The position numbers and the translations under genes were made by a program. A stretch of DNA of 64,000 nt from NCBI GenBank assembly GCA_018268315.1, contig JAFDWU010000002.1, forward strand, positions 267,638 through 331,637. Direction: 5' to 3'. The notes under the pieces are model-generated. The model had not been told where the DNA came from. It saw nothing but the letters and a program-made list of their open reading frames with translations, and searched no databases. Positions 47,478-56,694 of this stretch are shown here, piece by piece. Source of the DNA: Armatimonadota bacterium. Its GTDB lineage: Bacteria > Armatimonadota > Fimbriimonadia > Fimbriimonadales > Fimbriimonadaceae. Each line of letters begins with the position of its first letter. The stretch's first letter is position 1.

Positions 47478-48016
47478 CTCGGGATGCCGACCGCGCCTGC
47501 GGCGCGCGCTTGAGGCAGATCGGGCATCAACACGAAACCGCGATCAAGACATGCCCGCTCAGGATCGATTGCATAGCCCGCCACAAAAGCAGGATCTTCC
47601 GCAAGCAAATCGCTAAGCAGCGCCTTCTGCCACTCCTGAAGCTCGGCAAGCGCGCTAAGCGCCCTCTCACGATCCGGCCCATGGCCGAAATCAACCGCTC
47701 TCTTGAAGCAAGAAGCCGCTTCACCTAACCTGCCAAGTGACTGGAGGGCCGCGCCCTTCATCAGGTGGTAGCCCGGCTCATAAGGGTTGGCGACAATCAG
47801 GCAATCAAGGGTTGGGAGCAAATCGTCCAGCTGCGAGGTCTGCCACAAAATGCGGGCCATTAGCTCCAGCGCGCCAAGATGGGCGTGGTCGTACCTCAGA
47901 ATCTGCCGACCCAGTTTGGAAGCCTCGCGGTATTGGCCAAATGCGGCCAATCGCTCTGCCTCCGACATTAATTTGCCGATTCGCTGTCGGCGTCGGGTTT
48001 CTTTCTCAATTTTCAT
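47474..48016 (-). CDS. TPR-repeat protein
   Basis: 180 aa with a basic N-terminal helix (EKETRRRQRIGKLMSEAERL) and at least three tetratricopeptide-like helix pairs: AAFGQYREASKLGRQILRYD, LWQTSQLDDLLPTLDCLIVA and LQSLGRLGEAASCFKRAVDF. No signal peptide, so probably cytosolic. Acts by protein-protein contacts; the partner is unknown. Convergent with the methyltransferase gene and upstream of the GAF membrane protein on the same strand. Confidence 0.78.
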   Translation of the reverse strand: MKIEKETRRRQRIGKLMSEAERLAAFGQYREASKLGRQILRYDHAHLGALELMARILWQTSQLDDLLPTLDCLIVANPYEPGYHLMKGAALQSLGRLGEAASCFKRAVDFGHGPDRERALSALAELQEWQKALLSDLLAEDPAFVAGYAIDPERACLDRGFVLMPDLPQARAAGAVGIPS

Positions 48017-48074
48017 ACAGATACTCGCCTCGTGCTAGCTTAACAAAGATTTGATATCGAAGGGACGCGCAAAA

Positions 48075-50060
48075 CTACTTGAGCGCACTTTCTTCGCCTA
48101 ATTTCTCGTATATCTCCTGATGTTTTTCGACGGTTTCGGCCGTCTCGTCGTGAATCTCTGGCGCCTCAGCGCCAAGTTTGGACACCTTTGCCCTCAGGCC
48201 AAGCGGGATTCGCTGGGTGCCATCCGGCGTGTAAAGCGATATCAGGCTCGCGGTTGCGGCCGCCTCGTTGGCCCATGCTCTCGCCCTGGCCTCACCGATG
48301 CGGGGGATGTAGACCAGGAAGCCGCCTTCTTGTCTACGACAGATTGCTGCGCCCGCAGGCAATCCGCTACGCATCTTGATTGCCAGCTTTCGCATAGCAT
48401 TCAGCAGCGCAGGCTTGCCGTAGTAGGCTTCGAGGTGCTCTCGGCGGATCGGGTCGAGGGTAATGAGGAAGCCCTTGCCCTTGCGAATTCGGTTTGCGAA
48501 CTCGGTTTGGGTCATGATTCCGGCGTCTTCCTCGGTGTTATTCTTAATTCGATCAAGCGCTCGGCCAAATTCGCCGGCAGCGATTCGTAGCGTTTCAAGG
48601 GCGCGTGCCTCTAGGCCGCCGCCAATGCGCGTAGCCAAGGTCATAAAACCGTAGAAACCGTTCGCCGTCTCAATCGGCACCAAGCAGTAGGAGCCGACGC
48701 GCCGTAACAAGGCTTCTTTGCCCGCACAGCGGATATCGCCCGCGGTCACGAAGATCGCAAGCTCAGGGCGTCCGGCTTTGGTCCAGCCTACAAGGCCAGG
48801 GCCATCGCCGAAGCTCATGGCATCGATAAGCCTAAGGTTCTCTCCAGCGGAGGCAAGGCACATCAGGTCCTCGCCATCCACCAGGTAGATCGCAGCGTTA
48901 TCCGCGTTAGTGGATTCTTTAAGGTCTGCGGCGAGCCGGGCGGCAAGCGTCGATTCGGTGGTCGCGCCGGACGTGACGGTAGTCAATTCGTAAAGCAACT
49001 CGCCTTCGCGGGCGCGGCGCTCCAGGGCATTTCGGCGCTGCCAGTCGCCAACTAGGCGGCCAAGGCCAGGCGTCAAGTGCTCAATCTCGGAGGCAAACTT
49101 ATCGAGCTTCTGCCCGTCCTCATCGGCGAAGTTGATCACGCCCACTAAGCGTCCGCGGTCTACAAGCGGGAAACTGATCTGCTTTCTGGCATCGTCTCGC
49201 GCCATCAGCTTCTTGATCGCGCCGGTAAGAGCGTGGGCGATGGAGGCTACGCTGGTGCGAAGATCAATTTGGGTAGCCAGATGCAGAATCGCCGGGTTGG
49301 CTTCGTTGGCCATCCCTTCTGCTTTCAGCATTGACTCGGCCTCAACAACGGTGAACAGCCTTACCGTCTCGACGTTGAACACCTTCCTAATTCGCTCAGC
49401 GACGAAGTCGCCATATTCGCTCGGCGCGCTGGAACGCAGTTCCTCAAGTAGCGAAGCGTAGCGGTTGCCCTTATACTTTCGCTCAAGCACGTTGTAGTCG
49501 TCCTTCAACTGGCGGAAGTTCTCCCGCAAGTCAAGAAACTCGTCCATGGGGGCTCCCACTTCTTCAGTCAACACCAGGGCGGGGGCAATTGGCATCGGCT
49601 GGTTGTGGTCGTACCGAGCAGGCTTGGGAGTTGGGAAGAGGATGGCGATCGTGAGCACGCCTGCCATCTGGATAAGCAGGATCGGACTCGGGATAGGGTC
49701 GCCGTAGAAAATCGAGTGGGCCAAGCACATGCCGGCGACCGCAAGCGGGGCGATTAACACCGGCTGTGCGCCACGCCGCTTGGTAGCAATGGCGAGAGGG
49801 ATGATGCAGAGGAAACCAAAGTTGCGGAGAGCCTGGAACGAGGCGAGGGCCATCGAAATTGCCACCGAATCGAAGGCGGCCATGTAACCGGCAACGCCGG
49901 TGTTGCGATAGCCGCGCTCATCCATCTTGTACTGGACGAACCCAAGTACAGAGACTGCAAGCGCGATTGGCCACGCCGCGCTCATCTGCGGCACGTCAAA
50001 CAGACCTGCCGAGAAGATCAAAAGCGAGGAAATCAACAGCCTAATTCCGAACTCAACCAT
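48075..50060 (-). CDS. Membrane protein with two GAF domains and a degenerate GGDEF domain
   Basis: 661 aa. Residues 1-150 hold five hydrophobic segments, then a coiled-coil linker (about 175-200). Two GAF-like domains follow: about 205-350 (FNVETVRLFTVVEAESMLKA, FPLVDRGRLVGVINFADED) and 365-510 (LKESTNADNAAIYLVDGED, YCLVPIETANGFYGFMTLA). The C-terminal part, about 520-620, has a GGDEF-like topology (MTQTEFANRIRKGKGFLITL, GKPALLNAMRKLAIKMRSGL, then RRQEGGFLVYIP), but the active-site G-G-D/E-E-F reads QEGGF, so it is unlikely to make c-di-GMP. It may bind nucleotides or act as a receptor. A TAAAGT -10-like hexamer lies 8 nt before the ATG. Confidence 0.78.
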   Translation of the reverse strand: MVEFGIRLLISSLLIFSAGLFDVPQMSAAWPIALAVSVLGFVQYKMDERGYRNTGVAGYMAAFDSVAISMALASFQALRNFGFLCIIPLAIATKRRGAQPVLIAPLAVAGMCLAHSIFYGDPIPSPILLIQMAGVLTIAILFPTPKPARYDHNQPMPIAPALVLTEEVGAPMDEFLDLRENFRQLKDDYNVLERKYKGNRYASLLEELRSSAPSEYGDFVAERIRKVFNVETVRLFTVVEAESMLKAEGMANEANPAILHLATQIDLRTSVASIAHALTGAIKKLMARDDARKQISFPLVDRGRLVGVINFADEDGQKLDKFASEIEHLTPGLGRLVGDWQRRNALERRAREGELLYELTTVTSGATTESTLAARLAADLKESTNADNAAIYLVDGEDLMCLASAGENLRLIDAMSFGDGPGLVGWTKAGRPELAIFVTAGDIRCAGKEALLRRVGSYCLVPIETANGFYGFMTLATRIGGGLEARALETLRIAAGEFGRALDRIKNNTEEDAGIMTQTEFANRIRKGKGFLITLDPIRREHLEAYYGKPALLNAMRKLAIKMRSGLPAGAAICRRQEGGFLVYIPRIGEARARAWANEAAATASLISLYTPDGTQRIPLGLRAKVSKLGAEAPEIHDETAETVEKHQEIYEKLGEESALK

Positions 50061-50171
50061 AAAGTGTTACTTTAGGTTTCGGCGCGATTTCCCGGTAGGG
50101 TTAGGGGGAAATGAACCCAAACCGGTAATTGTGCTTGGGTTTTGGCGGACGGTTGAAGGAACCTACTTTGG

Positions 50172-50822
50172 CTATTCTTCGACCACGCAGCCGTCTTCGA
50201 TTCTAAGAATTCTGTCTGCTCCTTCGAGCATCGAAGGATCGTGGGTCACCATCACGAGCGAACCCTCGCCGCGATGCTGATTCAGGAGCTTCACCACCTG
50301 CACGCCGTTGGCGTGGTCCAGCGAGGCGGTTGGCTCATCGGCGAAGATCACCTTGGGATGGCCGATCAACGCCCGCGCCACGCATACGCGCTGCCTTTCG
50401 CCGCCGCTAAGCTCGTGGGGAAGGCGGTCGAGCTTGTCTCCCAGATGCAAATGCTCAAGCAGCTTGGCAGCCGCATCTCTATCGGTTGGCCCGGAAAAGG
50501 CAAGCGCAACATTTTCCAAAGCCGTGAGATAACCCAGCAGGAACGGCTGCTGGAAGATGAAACCGAATATCTTGAGGCGCAGGCGACTGCGATCCTCATC
50601 GCTCATCCGGCCGATGCTCTGGCCATCGACCACGATGGAGCCAGACGTTGCCGATTTGAGGCCACTGAGAAGATACAGGAGCGAAGACTTGCCCGAGCCG
50701 CTGGGGCCAAGGATGCCGAGAAACTCGTTGGGATGCACCTCAACATTCGCATCCCGGCAAGCGTAAACCGTCTTGCCATGATCGTTGTAGGTCAGCGACG
50801 CCCCGCGCGCTTGGATGATCAA
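50172..50822 (-). CDS. ABC transporter ATP-binding protein (LolD/MacB type)
   Basis: 216 aa. Walker A GPSGSGKSSLL (41-51), Q-loop FIFQQPFLL, signature LSGGERQRVCVARAL, Walker B VIFADEPTASLDH and H-loop VMVTHDPSM. The sequence belongs to the MacB/LolD/FtsE group of ATPases that work with four-helix FtsX-type permeases rather than with importers. Overlaps the permease gene by 4 bases. Substrate unknown. Confidence 0.93.
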   Translation of the reverse strand: MIIQARGASLTYNDHGKTVYACRDANVEVHPNEFLGILGPSGSGKSSLLYLLSGLKSATSGSIVVDGQSIGRMSDEDRSRLRLKIFGFIFQQPFLLGYLTALENVALAFSGPTDRDAAAKLLEHLHLGDKLDRLPHELSGGERQRVCVARALIGHPKVIFADEPTASLDHANGVQVVKLLNQHRGEGSLVMVTHDPSMLEGADRILRIEDGCVVEE

Positions 50823-52030
50823 ACGAGCCTCCGCTCGACGACGCTGACGGGGTCAAATCGCTTGAATCTCTGTTTTACGGTGGCGATCGCAACCAGGAGA
50901 ATTGCAAATGGTATTGGAATCGTGTAGGCGTACGCCATCCGGTCAAATACGTCGAGCGCGAAGGCGTTCGGGTCCATCAGGATTCGCTTTAATATATTTA
51001 GCAATACATAGGAAGCCATCAACCCAAAGATCCAGCCGAGCGCCATGACGGCGGTGGTTTCCCCGATGACGCGATAGATGAGCTGCTTCTTGGTGTATCC
51101 AAGCGCCTGCAAGAGACCAAACTCGACGATTCTCTGCGACTGATGGATGTTAATGAGCATTCCCATCATGATTGTGATGACCATCACCAATATCGCCACT
51201 ACCGCATCCAGAATCTTATATAGTATGTGAAACATTTGGGTAGTGTCGCGGTCAAGCTGCTCATATGTGAACACGCCAGCGCGGTCTCCCTTAAACGCCT
51301 TATCCGCCCAGAGGTCAAGCTTGTGCTGCTGTTTTAGGTCAGGGGCAAAGGCGAGCACAACGTCCAGAGGCGGAAAGTGGTTTTCGCGCACATACTCCAC
51401 ATCGGTGAACATCATCCAACGATCTGAGTGCAGGATGCCCACCACTTTAACATTGTGAGGCGAGTAGCCATCATCCTTATCCGGACCCAGCAAGGTTGAG
51501 CCGATTTTCAAATTGAGATTTCGGGCGACCGGCTCCGAGATAACCGCTTCAGCGGCTCCATCGTCCGGCAGCCGTCCCGACCATGACGTGATGCCCTGCC
51601 GCTTCAGGATGTACATCATGTCATCCTTTTCAAGTCCGACCACGGTAAAGGGCCACTTGCCGACGATGCTGTGGACCACCGTGCTAACCACACGGCACAG
51701 GATGATTCGGTCCAGTTTAACCGGAGCTTCCTCGTTCAGCTTTTGAACGATGCGAGGAGTCTGGGTGGGATCGCCGCGTGGCCCGACCACCAGCGATTCT
51801 TCCGTATAGCGATAGATCGTGCGAATGGAGAGCGGGATGGAGTTCATCAGCGCGACGATTGAGCAGATGAGCATCGCTGCAAGCATGATCACCGCCACCA
51901 GGGGGACCGTCTTCCCCGCGTTGCGGGAAAGGTAGGTGCGAGTTCCGAGCGGGCCGCTCCTCAAGAACCTCTCCGATACCTTAAGAACACTTCTTGATCC
52001 ACCCGATGAACTTCCAGAAGATCGTAGCAC
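50819..52030 (-). CDS. FtsX-like ABC transporter permease
   Basis: 403 aa, GTG start at 52030 inside the end of the RibD-like gene, giving translational coupling; a shorter start near residue 23 is possible. Four membrane segments: one near 45-65 (VPLVAVIMLAAMLICSIVAL), then a large periplasmic domain of about 200 aa, then three near 275-395 (ILDAVVAILVMVITIMMGML, TTAVMALGWIFGLMASYVLL, AYTIPIPFAILLVAIATV). This is the MacB/LolC/FtsX layout, with the extracytoplasmic domain between helices 1 and 2. It pairs with the ATPase encoded directly downstream. Confidence 0.85.
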   Translation of the reverse strand: MLRSSGSSSGGSRSVLKVSERFLRSGPLGTRTYLSRNAGKTVPLVAVIMLAAMLICSIVALMNSIPLSIRTIYRYTEESLVVGPRGDPTQTPRIVQKLNEEAPVKLDRIILCRVVSTVVHSIVGKWPFTVVGLEKDDMMYILKRQGITSWSGRLPDDGAAEAVISEPVARNLNLKIGSTLLGPDKDDGYSPHNVKVVGILHSDRWMMFTDVEYVRENHFPPLDVVLAFAPDLKQQHKLDLWADKAFKGDRAGVFTYEQLDRDTTQMFHILYKILDAVVAILVMVITIMMGMLINIHQSQRIVEFGLLQALGYTKKQLIYRVIGETTAVMALGWIFGLMASYVLLNILKRILMDPNAFALDVFDRMAYAYTIPIPFAILLVAIATVKQRFKRFDPVSVVERRLV

Positions 52031-52626
52031 TTCATCTCGTTCCTGGGTAGCGGCTCACCGCCCGCATAGGTGTTTACATCCCGCCCCAACTTCACTTTAG
52101 GGGCGATGGTGAGGAACAGCTCATCGACGAGGTCCTTTCGAATAACCTCTGCGTTGACTTCGCTTCCCCCAAGCACCATCAACCGCTCGACCGCATAGTC
52201 CTGGCGCAGGCGCTGCATCAGCAAAGCCCAATCAAGTCGCGGTCTCCCGCTTTCCAAGAGTTCAAACTCGCTGACACCTGATACTTGCGTGCCCGCCGGA
52301 GCGGCCACGATCAAGCCACGCGAAGTAAAGCCGATACCTCCGCGTAACTTGCCGGACCGGGTAACCACCACCCGCTTCTTGACGGGCGGATCCCAAGTTG
52401 GAGCAACGCCGCGAAGCGTCTGCGCGCCAATAAGAACCGCGTCGCAGCACGAGGTCAGGTGGCGCAAAATAAGGTGGTCGAACTTGCTACCAAGGTCGAC
52501 CACGTCTTCTTCATTCGTTCCGGAAACCGTCTTACCGTCAATCGTCGCCACCATGTTCATCAGCACATAGGGCCGATCGGGCGGCGCGGCGGGGAACTCA
52601 AGCTGGTTGTAAATTTCTGGCTTCAA
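51961..52626 (-). CDS. RibD C-terminal (dihydrofolate reductase-like) family protein
   Basis: 221 aa. A stand-alone RibD reductase-type domain: PYVLMNMVATIDGKTVSGTN at the N-terminus (NADPH/substrate start), VLIGAQTLRGVAP, and VERLMVLGGSEVNAEVIRKDLVDELFLTIAPK near the C-terminus, given here in pieces as RLMVLGGSEVNAEV and LVDELFLTIAPK. Members reduce the ribosylaminopyrimidine intermediate of riboflavin synthesis or act as other reductases; without a fused deaminase domain the role here is open. ribBA lies about 9 kb away. Confidence 0.85.
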   Translation of the reverse strand: MKPEIYNQLEFPAAPPDRPYVLMNMVATIDGKTVSGTNEEDVVDLGSKFDHLILRHLTSCCDAVLIGAQTLRGVAPTWDPPVKKRVVVTRSGKLRGGIGFTSRGLIVAAPAGTQVSGVSEFELLESGRPRLDWALLMQRLRQDYAVERLMVLGGSEVNAEVIRKDLVDELFLTIAPKVKLGRDVNTYAGGEPLPRNEMKCYDLLEVHRVDQEVFLRYRRGS

Positions 52627-53209
52627 TAATTGCTTTCCGTAAAACGCTGGTTGGCTGCTCAGCTAATCGCTGGTCGCCGATAAAGAAGGTTGGAAGGTTA
52701 TATATCCCCTTGGAATACGCCTCATCGTCAAACTTCACGACGCGATCCGCGTATCGATTTTCCTCGATGGCCGCTTTAAGACCTTCAATATCTTCGATCA
52801 AACCCTCGGCTAGCGCAACAATGACTTCGACCTGATTTACTTCCTGACCTTCGCGGTAATACGCCTCGTAAACGCGCTCGATGAATTCATTTCCCACTCC
52901 GGCATCGTACGCAAACTCAAACGCATGAACGATGTTATTCGTGCGCATCAAGCGGGGACGCTGAACCTGGGGCCACTCAACGCCTGAGGCTTCGAGCGCA
53001 AACTCAAACCGCGTCGGAGTTTTCGGTTTGTTGGCTGGCGGCGCAGGCGGTGGAGTCGATGCCTTCTCCCACTCAAGCTCTAGAGGCATCATCTCGTATC
53101 CCACCCAACGGAAATCGACATCGGGGAACTCCATCTTCAACTGCCGAATCTGGAAGATAGCAATCCAACAAAAACCACAAGTAACGTCGTGGGCAACTTT
53201 AATTTCCAT
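52598..53209 (-). CDS. DsbA-family thiol oxidoreductase (FrnE-like)
   Basis: 203 aa, no signal peptide, so probably cytosolic. The N-terminal strand carries the redox motif VTCGFCWIAIF (CGFC), the middle is a helical insertion, and the cis-Pro loop is NLPTFFIGD, all in the DsbA/FrnE pattern. FrnE-like proteins act in dithiol-disulfide exchange or as isomerases. It overlaps the RibD-like gene by 29 bases and may be co-transcribed with it. Confidence 0.87.
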   Translation of the reverse strand: MEIKVAHDVTCGFCWIAIFQIRQLKMEFPDVDFRWVGYEMMPLELEWEKASTPPPAPPANKPKTPTRFEFALEASGVEWPQVQRPRLMRTNNIVHAFEFAYDAGVGNEFIERVYEAYYREGQEVNQVEVIVALAEGLIEDIEGLKAAIEENRYADRVVKFDDEAYSKGIYNLPTFFIGDQRLAEQPTSVLRKAIIEARNLQPA

Positions 53210-53220
53210 ACGCCCTCTTC

Positions 53221-54186
53221 CTACGTCCTTGCCCGCCTCGTTGAATCCACATTTTCAATCGCTTGCAATACAATTTTAAGAGAGTCAAGCCCGTCTTGCC
53301 CTGTAACGGCAAGCTCCGTCTCGCCAAGGATGGCAGCGACAAAGTGGTCGATCATCTTCTCGTCCAGGTTTGCGCCAACGCCAATCTGCTGATGCCCGGC
53401 CGCGAAAGCCTCCACGTTCTCCGCAAAAAGGTCTATTTCAACGAGGCCCTTTTCGCCGAAAACCCGCAGGTTCACATCGCCCCAAGTGGGATGGCTGGCC
53501 GGGTAGCTCCAGCTTGAATCCAATGTAACCGCCATCCCGCTTGGATAAGCCATCGAAAGTATGGCGGTATCTTCCCAATCTTGTCCGTGCATGTTGTTGC
53601 CGGCCTGCGCGCAGACGGTGACGGGAGCTTCTCCAAATAGATCCAGGAGCAGGTCGGCAACGTGAACCACATGGTCAATCATCGCCCCCCCTCCTGAAAG
53701 CTCCTTTTTAACAAACCAGCCAAACGGGCACTTGCCGCGGTTTGTGGCCGCAATGGCTTGCACCTTGCCAAGCTTCCCTTCGGCGATCATGCCCTTTAGA
53801 TGCTGATAGGCAGGCGAAAAGCGACACGGGAACGCGGTCATCAGCAATCGTTCCGCAGCCTTGGCGGCTTCGATCATCCTTGCGCCCGAATCGATGGTGG
53901 TGGCGAGAGGCTTTTCGCACATCACATGCTTGCCAGCCGCAAACGCGGCAACCGCATGCGCCTCATGGCGCGCGTTTTCGCTCGTGATGATCACCGCATC
54001 GCTGTGTGCAAACAGCTCATCAAGAGTGCTGAGCTGCTTATAGCCGTGAATCTCGCGAAAGGTGGCGGCGCTCTCCGGCAAATCGCACCAAAAGCCGCTG
54101 CATTGTGCGCGCGGGTGATTCTTCAGGACATCTGCGTAGCTGTTGACGTGGAGATGGGCGGTTGAAACAATGCCGATCCTGACCAC
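53221..54186 (-). CDS. Gfo/Idh/MocA-family NAD(P)-dependent oxidoreductase
   Basis: 321 aa, GTG start at 54186. N-terminal Rossmann domain with GIVSTAHLHVNSYADVLKNH and the family motif VMCEKPLATTID (E-K-P at 95-97, contact for the cofactor and catalytic Lys). The C-terminal half is the usual beta-sheet dimer domain. The substrate (a sugar or inositol derivative) is unknown. A -10-like TAGAAT lies 6 nt before the GTG and overlaps the tsaE stop codon. Confidence 0.85.
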   Translation of the reverse strand: MVRIGIVSTAHLHVNSYADVLKNHPRAQCSGFWCDLPESAATFREIHGYKQLSTLDELFAHSDAVIITSENARHEAHAVAAFAAGKHVMCEKPLATTIDSGARMIEAAKAAERLLMTAFPCRFSPAYQHLKGMIAEGKLGKVQAIAATNRGKCPFGWFVKKELSGGGAMIDHVVHVADLLLDLFGEAPVTVCAQAGNNMHGQDWEDTAILSMAYPSGMAVTLDSSWSYPASHPTWGDVNLRVFGEKGLVEIDLFAENVEAFAAGHQQIGVGANLDEKMIDHFVAAILGETELAVTGQDGLDSLKIVLQAIENVDSTRRART

Positions 54187-54192
54187 GCGGAA

Positions 54193-54198
54193 ATTCTA
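54193..54198 (-). promoter_or_regulatory. -10 element (TAGAAT) before the Gfo/Idh gene
   Basis: TAGAAT on the minus strand, 6 nt before the GTG at 54186; it includes the TAG stop codon of tsaE. Confidence 0.4.
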
Positions 54199-54594
54199 CC
54201 GACTTGGCTCTTCCAGCGTTACCGTTCGCGCGTCACCATCGAATTCAAACCGCATTTTCCAGCAGGCTTCGAGCGGCCTGGACCTGAACCGTTCCGGCCA
54301 CTCAATGATGCTAAGGTGGTCCGGCAAGAAATCCTCCAGACCCAGCGAAGCGCTCTCCTTCACGCGGTACAGGTCTGCGTGGAGCACCGGCGGCGTGGTT
54401 GCGAAGACCTGCATCAGGTTGAAAGTTGGCGAGCGCACCTCGCCCTCATAGCCCAACGCATGAAGAACTCCGCGAACAAAGGTGGTTTTCCCTGCGCCGA
54501 GATCACCGTAAAGGAGGATAACGTCCCCTGCTTTCCATTTCGGAAGCAGCTTCGCGCCAAGGGCCAGCATTGCCGCCTCGTCGGCGACTCTCAC
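54196..54594 (-). CDS. tsaE: tRNA threonylcarbamoyladenosine biosynthesis ATPase TsaE
   Basis: 132 aa. Small P-loop ATPase: VILLYGDLGAGKTTFVRGVL (Walker A GDLGAGKT, about 28-36), VRSPTFNLMQ and HADLYRV, which are diagnostic of TsaE. With TsaB, TsaC and TsaD it makes t6A37 in tRNAs that read ANN codons. It follows pspA on the same strand (overlapping by 4 bases) and is probably co-transcribed with it. Confidence 0.93.
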   Translation of the reverse strand: MRVADEAAMLALGAKLLPKWKAGDVILLYGDLGAGKTTFVRGVLHALGYEGEVRSPTFNLMQVFATTPPVLHADLYRVKESASLGLEDFLPDHLSIIEWPERFRSRPLEACWKMRFEFDGDARTVTLEEPSR

Positions 54595-55424
54595 GAACCT
54601 TTCAGGCGTTTCTCAAGTTCGTCAAGCTGACGATCTGCCTCAGCCATCTGCTCCGGCGTAGCGGGCGGAGTTCCAGCCGCGCCTTCCGGAGTCTTCGTCT
54701 CTCCGCCAAGCTCAATGTGCTGATCGAGACCGGCATCAAGTGCGGGAGCAGTTGCGGAAGTGCCCATTCCAAGTTTGGATTCCAACATCTGCAAATCCTG
54801 CTCTGCCTTCATATCCATCGCGGAATCCTGGAGCTGCATCACCTTGCCCTGAAGGCTGCCTGCCATAAGCTCCTGCCTTGCGGCGGCCTCGCTCTGCATG
54901 TTCTGAATCTTCTCTTTGGCAACGCCAAAGGAGGACTCGTACTGGTTCTCGAAAGTGAGCCCCTCAAGAGCCTTGGAAATCGAATTCTGAATCTGTGCTT
55001 GCTGCCACTGAGCCTTCATTGCAAGCGCCTCGGCAGTCTTCTTGCGGACTTCCTCTTCCTGTAGCTTGATCGCGGCCTTCACCTGCTCGACGGCTTGCGT
55101 GGCTTGCTCGTAGGAGCTTTGCAGCGTGGCGACGGTGGAATCGTTGCTGGCCTTTTCGCGCATAAATTGGAGCGCCAGCTCCCGCTTGTCCTGCTTCAGC
55201 GCAGCGGTTGCCTGGCTCTCAAGCATCTCGGATTTCTTCTTGGCCTCGTCCAGCATCATGATCAACCGGTTCTTCTGGGTGATCGCCTGGACCGCCTTTT
55301 CGCGATTGGCAACAAGCGCGTTCTGCATGTCGCGGCGAGCCTGATCCAGCATCATGTCCGGCTGCTCGACGTTATCCATTGCGCGGTTAAATAGCGCTCG
55401 AACCCAGTTGAAAAATCTCTTCAT
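54591..55424 (-). CDS. pspA: PspA/IM30-family membrane-stress protein
   Basis: 277 aa from Met at 55424 (KRFFNWVRALFNRAMDNVEQ), preferred over an upstream frame that lacks the family's amphipathic N-terminus. The whole protein is helical and Gln/Glu/Lys/Ala-rich, with PspA/IM30 motifs (FNRAMDNVEQPDMMLDQARRDM and ENQYESSFGVAKEKI), split here. These proteins form ESCRT-III-like rods or rings that support damaged inner membranes. A Pro-rich C-terminal extension (residues about 225-265) is added. Confidence 0.85.
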   Translation of the reverse strand: MKRFFNWVRALFNRAMDNVEQPDMMLDQARRDMQNALVANREKAVQAITQKNRLIMMLDEAKKKSEMLESQATAALKQDKRELALQFMREKASNDSTVATLQSSYEQATQAVEQVKAAIKLQEEEVRKKTAEALAMKAQWQQAQIQNSISKALEGLTFENQYESSFGVAKEKIQNMQSEAAARQELMAGSLQGKVMQLQDSAMDMKAEQDLQMLESKLGMGTSATAPALDAGLDQHIELGGETKTPEGAAGTPPATPEQMAEADRQLDELEKRLKGS

Positions 55425-55599
55425 GCTCTTATTCGCGGACGGCTGGCCTGCTCGGTTTGCCTCGCACGCACTATTATAGGCGTTTCCGCCCAATTCTGAC
55501 GATGTACGGCGTTTCCTAGGACCAATTCCTAGCAAGTTCAGCGTAAAAAGAGATACAACTCGGGTAAGAACGCGTTGCGGCCACCGGGCCAAAGGTCAC

Positions 55600-56694
55600 A
55601 TGTTTCAAGAGCCAATTTCATCCACCTACACCGACCTGACCGAAGAACAAACGCGAGACCGCATTCGAGGGCTGAAAAAAGAGCTGGGCGACAAGGTGGT
55701 AATCCTGGGCCACCACTACCAGCGAGACGAAATCATCGAGCACGCCGATTACCGTGGCGATAGCTACAAGCTTGCGAAGGACGCCGCCAGCCACCCAAGC
55801 GCCGAATTCATCGTCTTCTGCGGCGTTCACTTCATGGCTGAGAGCGCCGACATCCTCACGCCGGAAACTCAGAAGGTAATCCTGCCAAATCTTGCCGCCG
55901 GATGCTCGATGGCGGATATGGCAAACAACTTCCAGGTGCGCAGCGCATGGAAACAGCTTGGTGAGACACTGGGGGCGATTGAGGGCAAGATCATTCCTGT
56001 CACTTACATCAACTCGGCCGCCAACCTAAAGGCGTTCGTGGGCGAGCATGGAGGCACCGTTTGCACTTCCACCAACGCGCCGAAGGCGGTGAAGTGGGCG
56101 CTGGAAAAGGGCGAGAAGGTTCTGTTTTTCCCCGACCAGCACCTGGGCCGCAACACTTGCGCGAATTTGGGCATTGATCCAGAAACGGAAATGGCGCTCT
56201 GGGATCCGTTCAAGCCGCTTGGCGGCAACACGCCAGAGAAGCTGGCTCAGTCGAAGGCGATTCTTTGGAAGGGGCACTGCTCCGTGCATCAGCGCTTTAC
56301 CGTCGACCAAATTCGCAAGGCCCGCGAGGAACATCCAGGAATCAAGATTCTTGTCCATCCGGAGTGCCCAATCGAGGTGGTAAGGGAAAGCGACCTCTTT
56401 GGATCAACCGAGTACATCATCAACCAGGTGAAAGCAGCGCCGGCGGGCAGCGTGTGGGGAATTGGGACCGAAATCAACTTGGTTAGCCGCCTTGCCAAAG
56501 AGCATCCGGAGCAGACCATCGTGTGCCTGGACCCGCAGATTTGCCCCTGTTCTACTATGTACCGAATTCACCCAAGCTACTTGCTCTGGTCACTCGATAG
56601 AATCGCAGCCGGGGAGCCAGCCAACATCATCGAGGTTCCGCAGGCAATCAAGGAGCCCGCGTTGGTCGCTCTGAAGCAAATGCTGGAGCTTTAA
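55600..56694 (+). CDS. nadA: Quinolinate synthase NadA
   Basis: 364 aa, standard length. Condenses iminoaspartate with dihydroxyacetone phosphate to give quinolinate, using a [4Fe-4S] cluster. Motifs: VVILGHHYQRDEIIE (36-50), FCGVHFMAESADIL, LAAGCSMADMANNF with Cys102, CTSTNAPKAV, FPDQHLGRNTCANLG, HPECPIEV and DPQICPCSTMYRIHPSYL with the C-terminal Cys ligands. Start by AAAGGTC ribosome-binding site. No nadB or nadC is adjacent. Divergent from pspA. Confidence 0.95.
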   Translation: MFQEPISSTYTDLTEEQTRDRIRGLKKELGDKVVILGHHYQRDEIIEHADYRGDSYKLAKDAASHPSAEFIVFCGVHFMAESADILTPETQKVILPNLAAGCSMADMANNFQVRSAWKQLGETLGAIEGKIIPVTYINSAANLKAFVGEHGGTVCTSTNAPKAVKWALEKGEKVLFFPDQHLGRNTCANLGIDPETEMALWDPFKPLGGNTPEKLAQSKAILWKGHCSVHQRFTVDQIRKAREEHPGIKILVHPECPIEVVRESDLFGSTEYIINQVKAAPAGSVWGIGTEINLVSRLAKEHPEQTIVCLDPQICPCSTMYRIHPSYLLWSLDRIAAGEPANIIEVPQAIKEPALVALKQMLEL

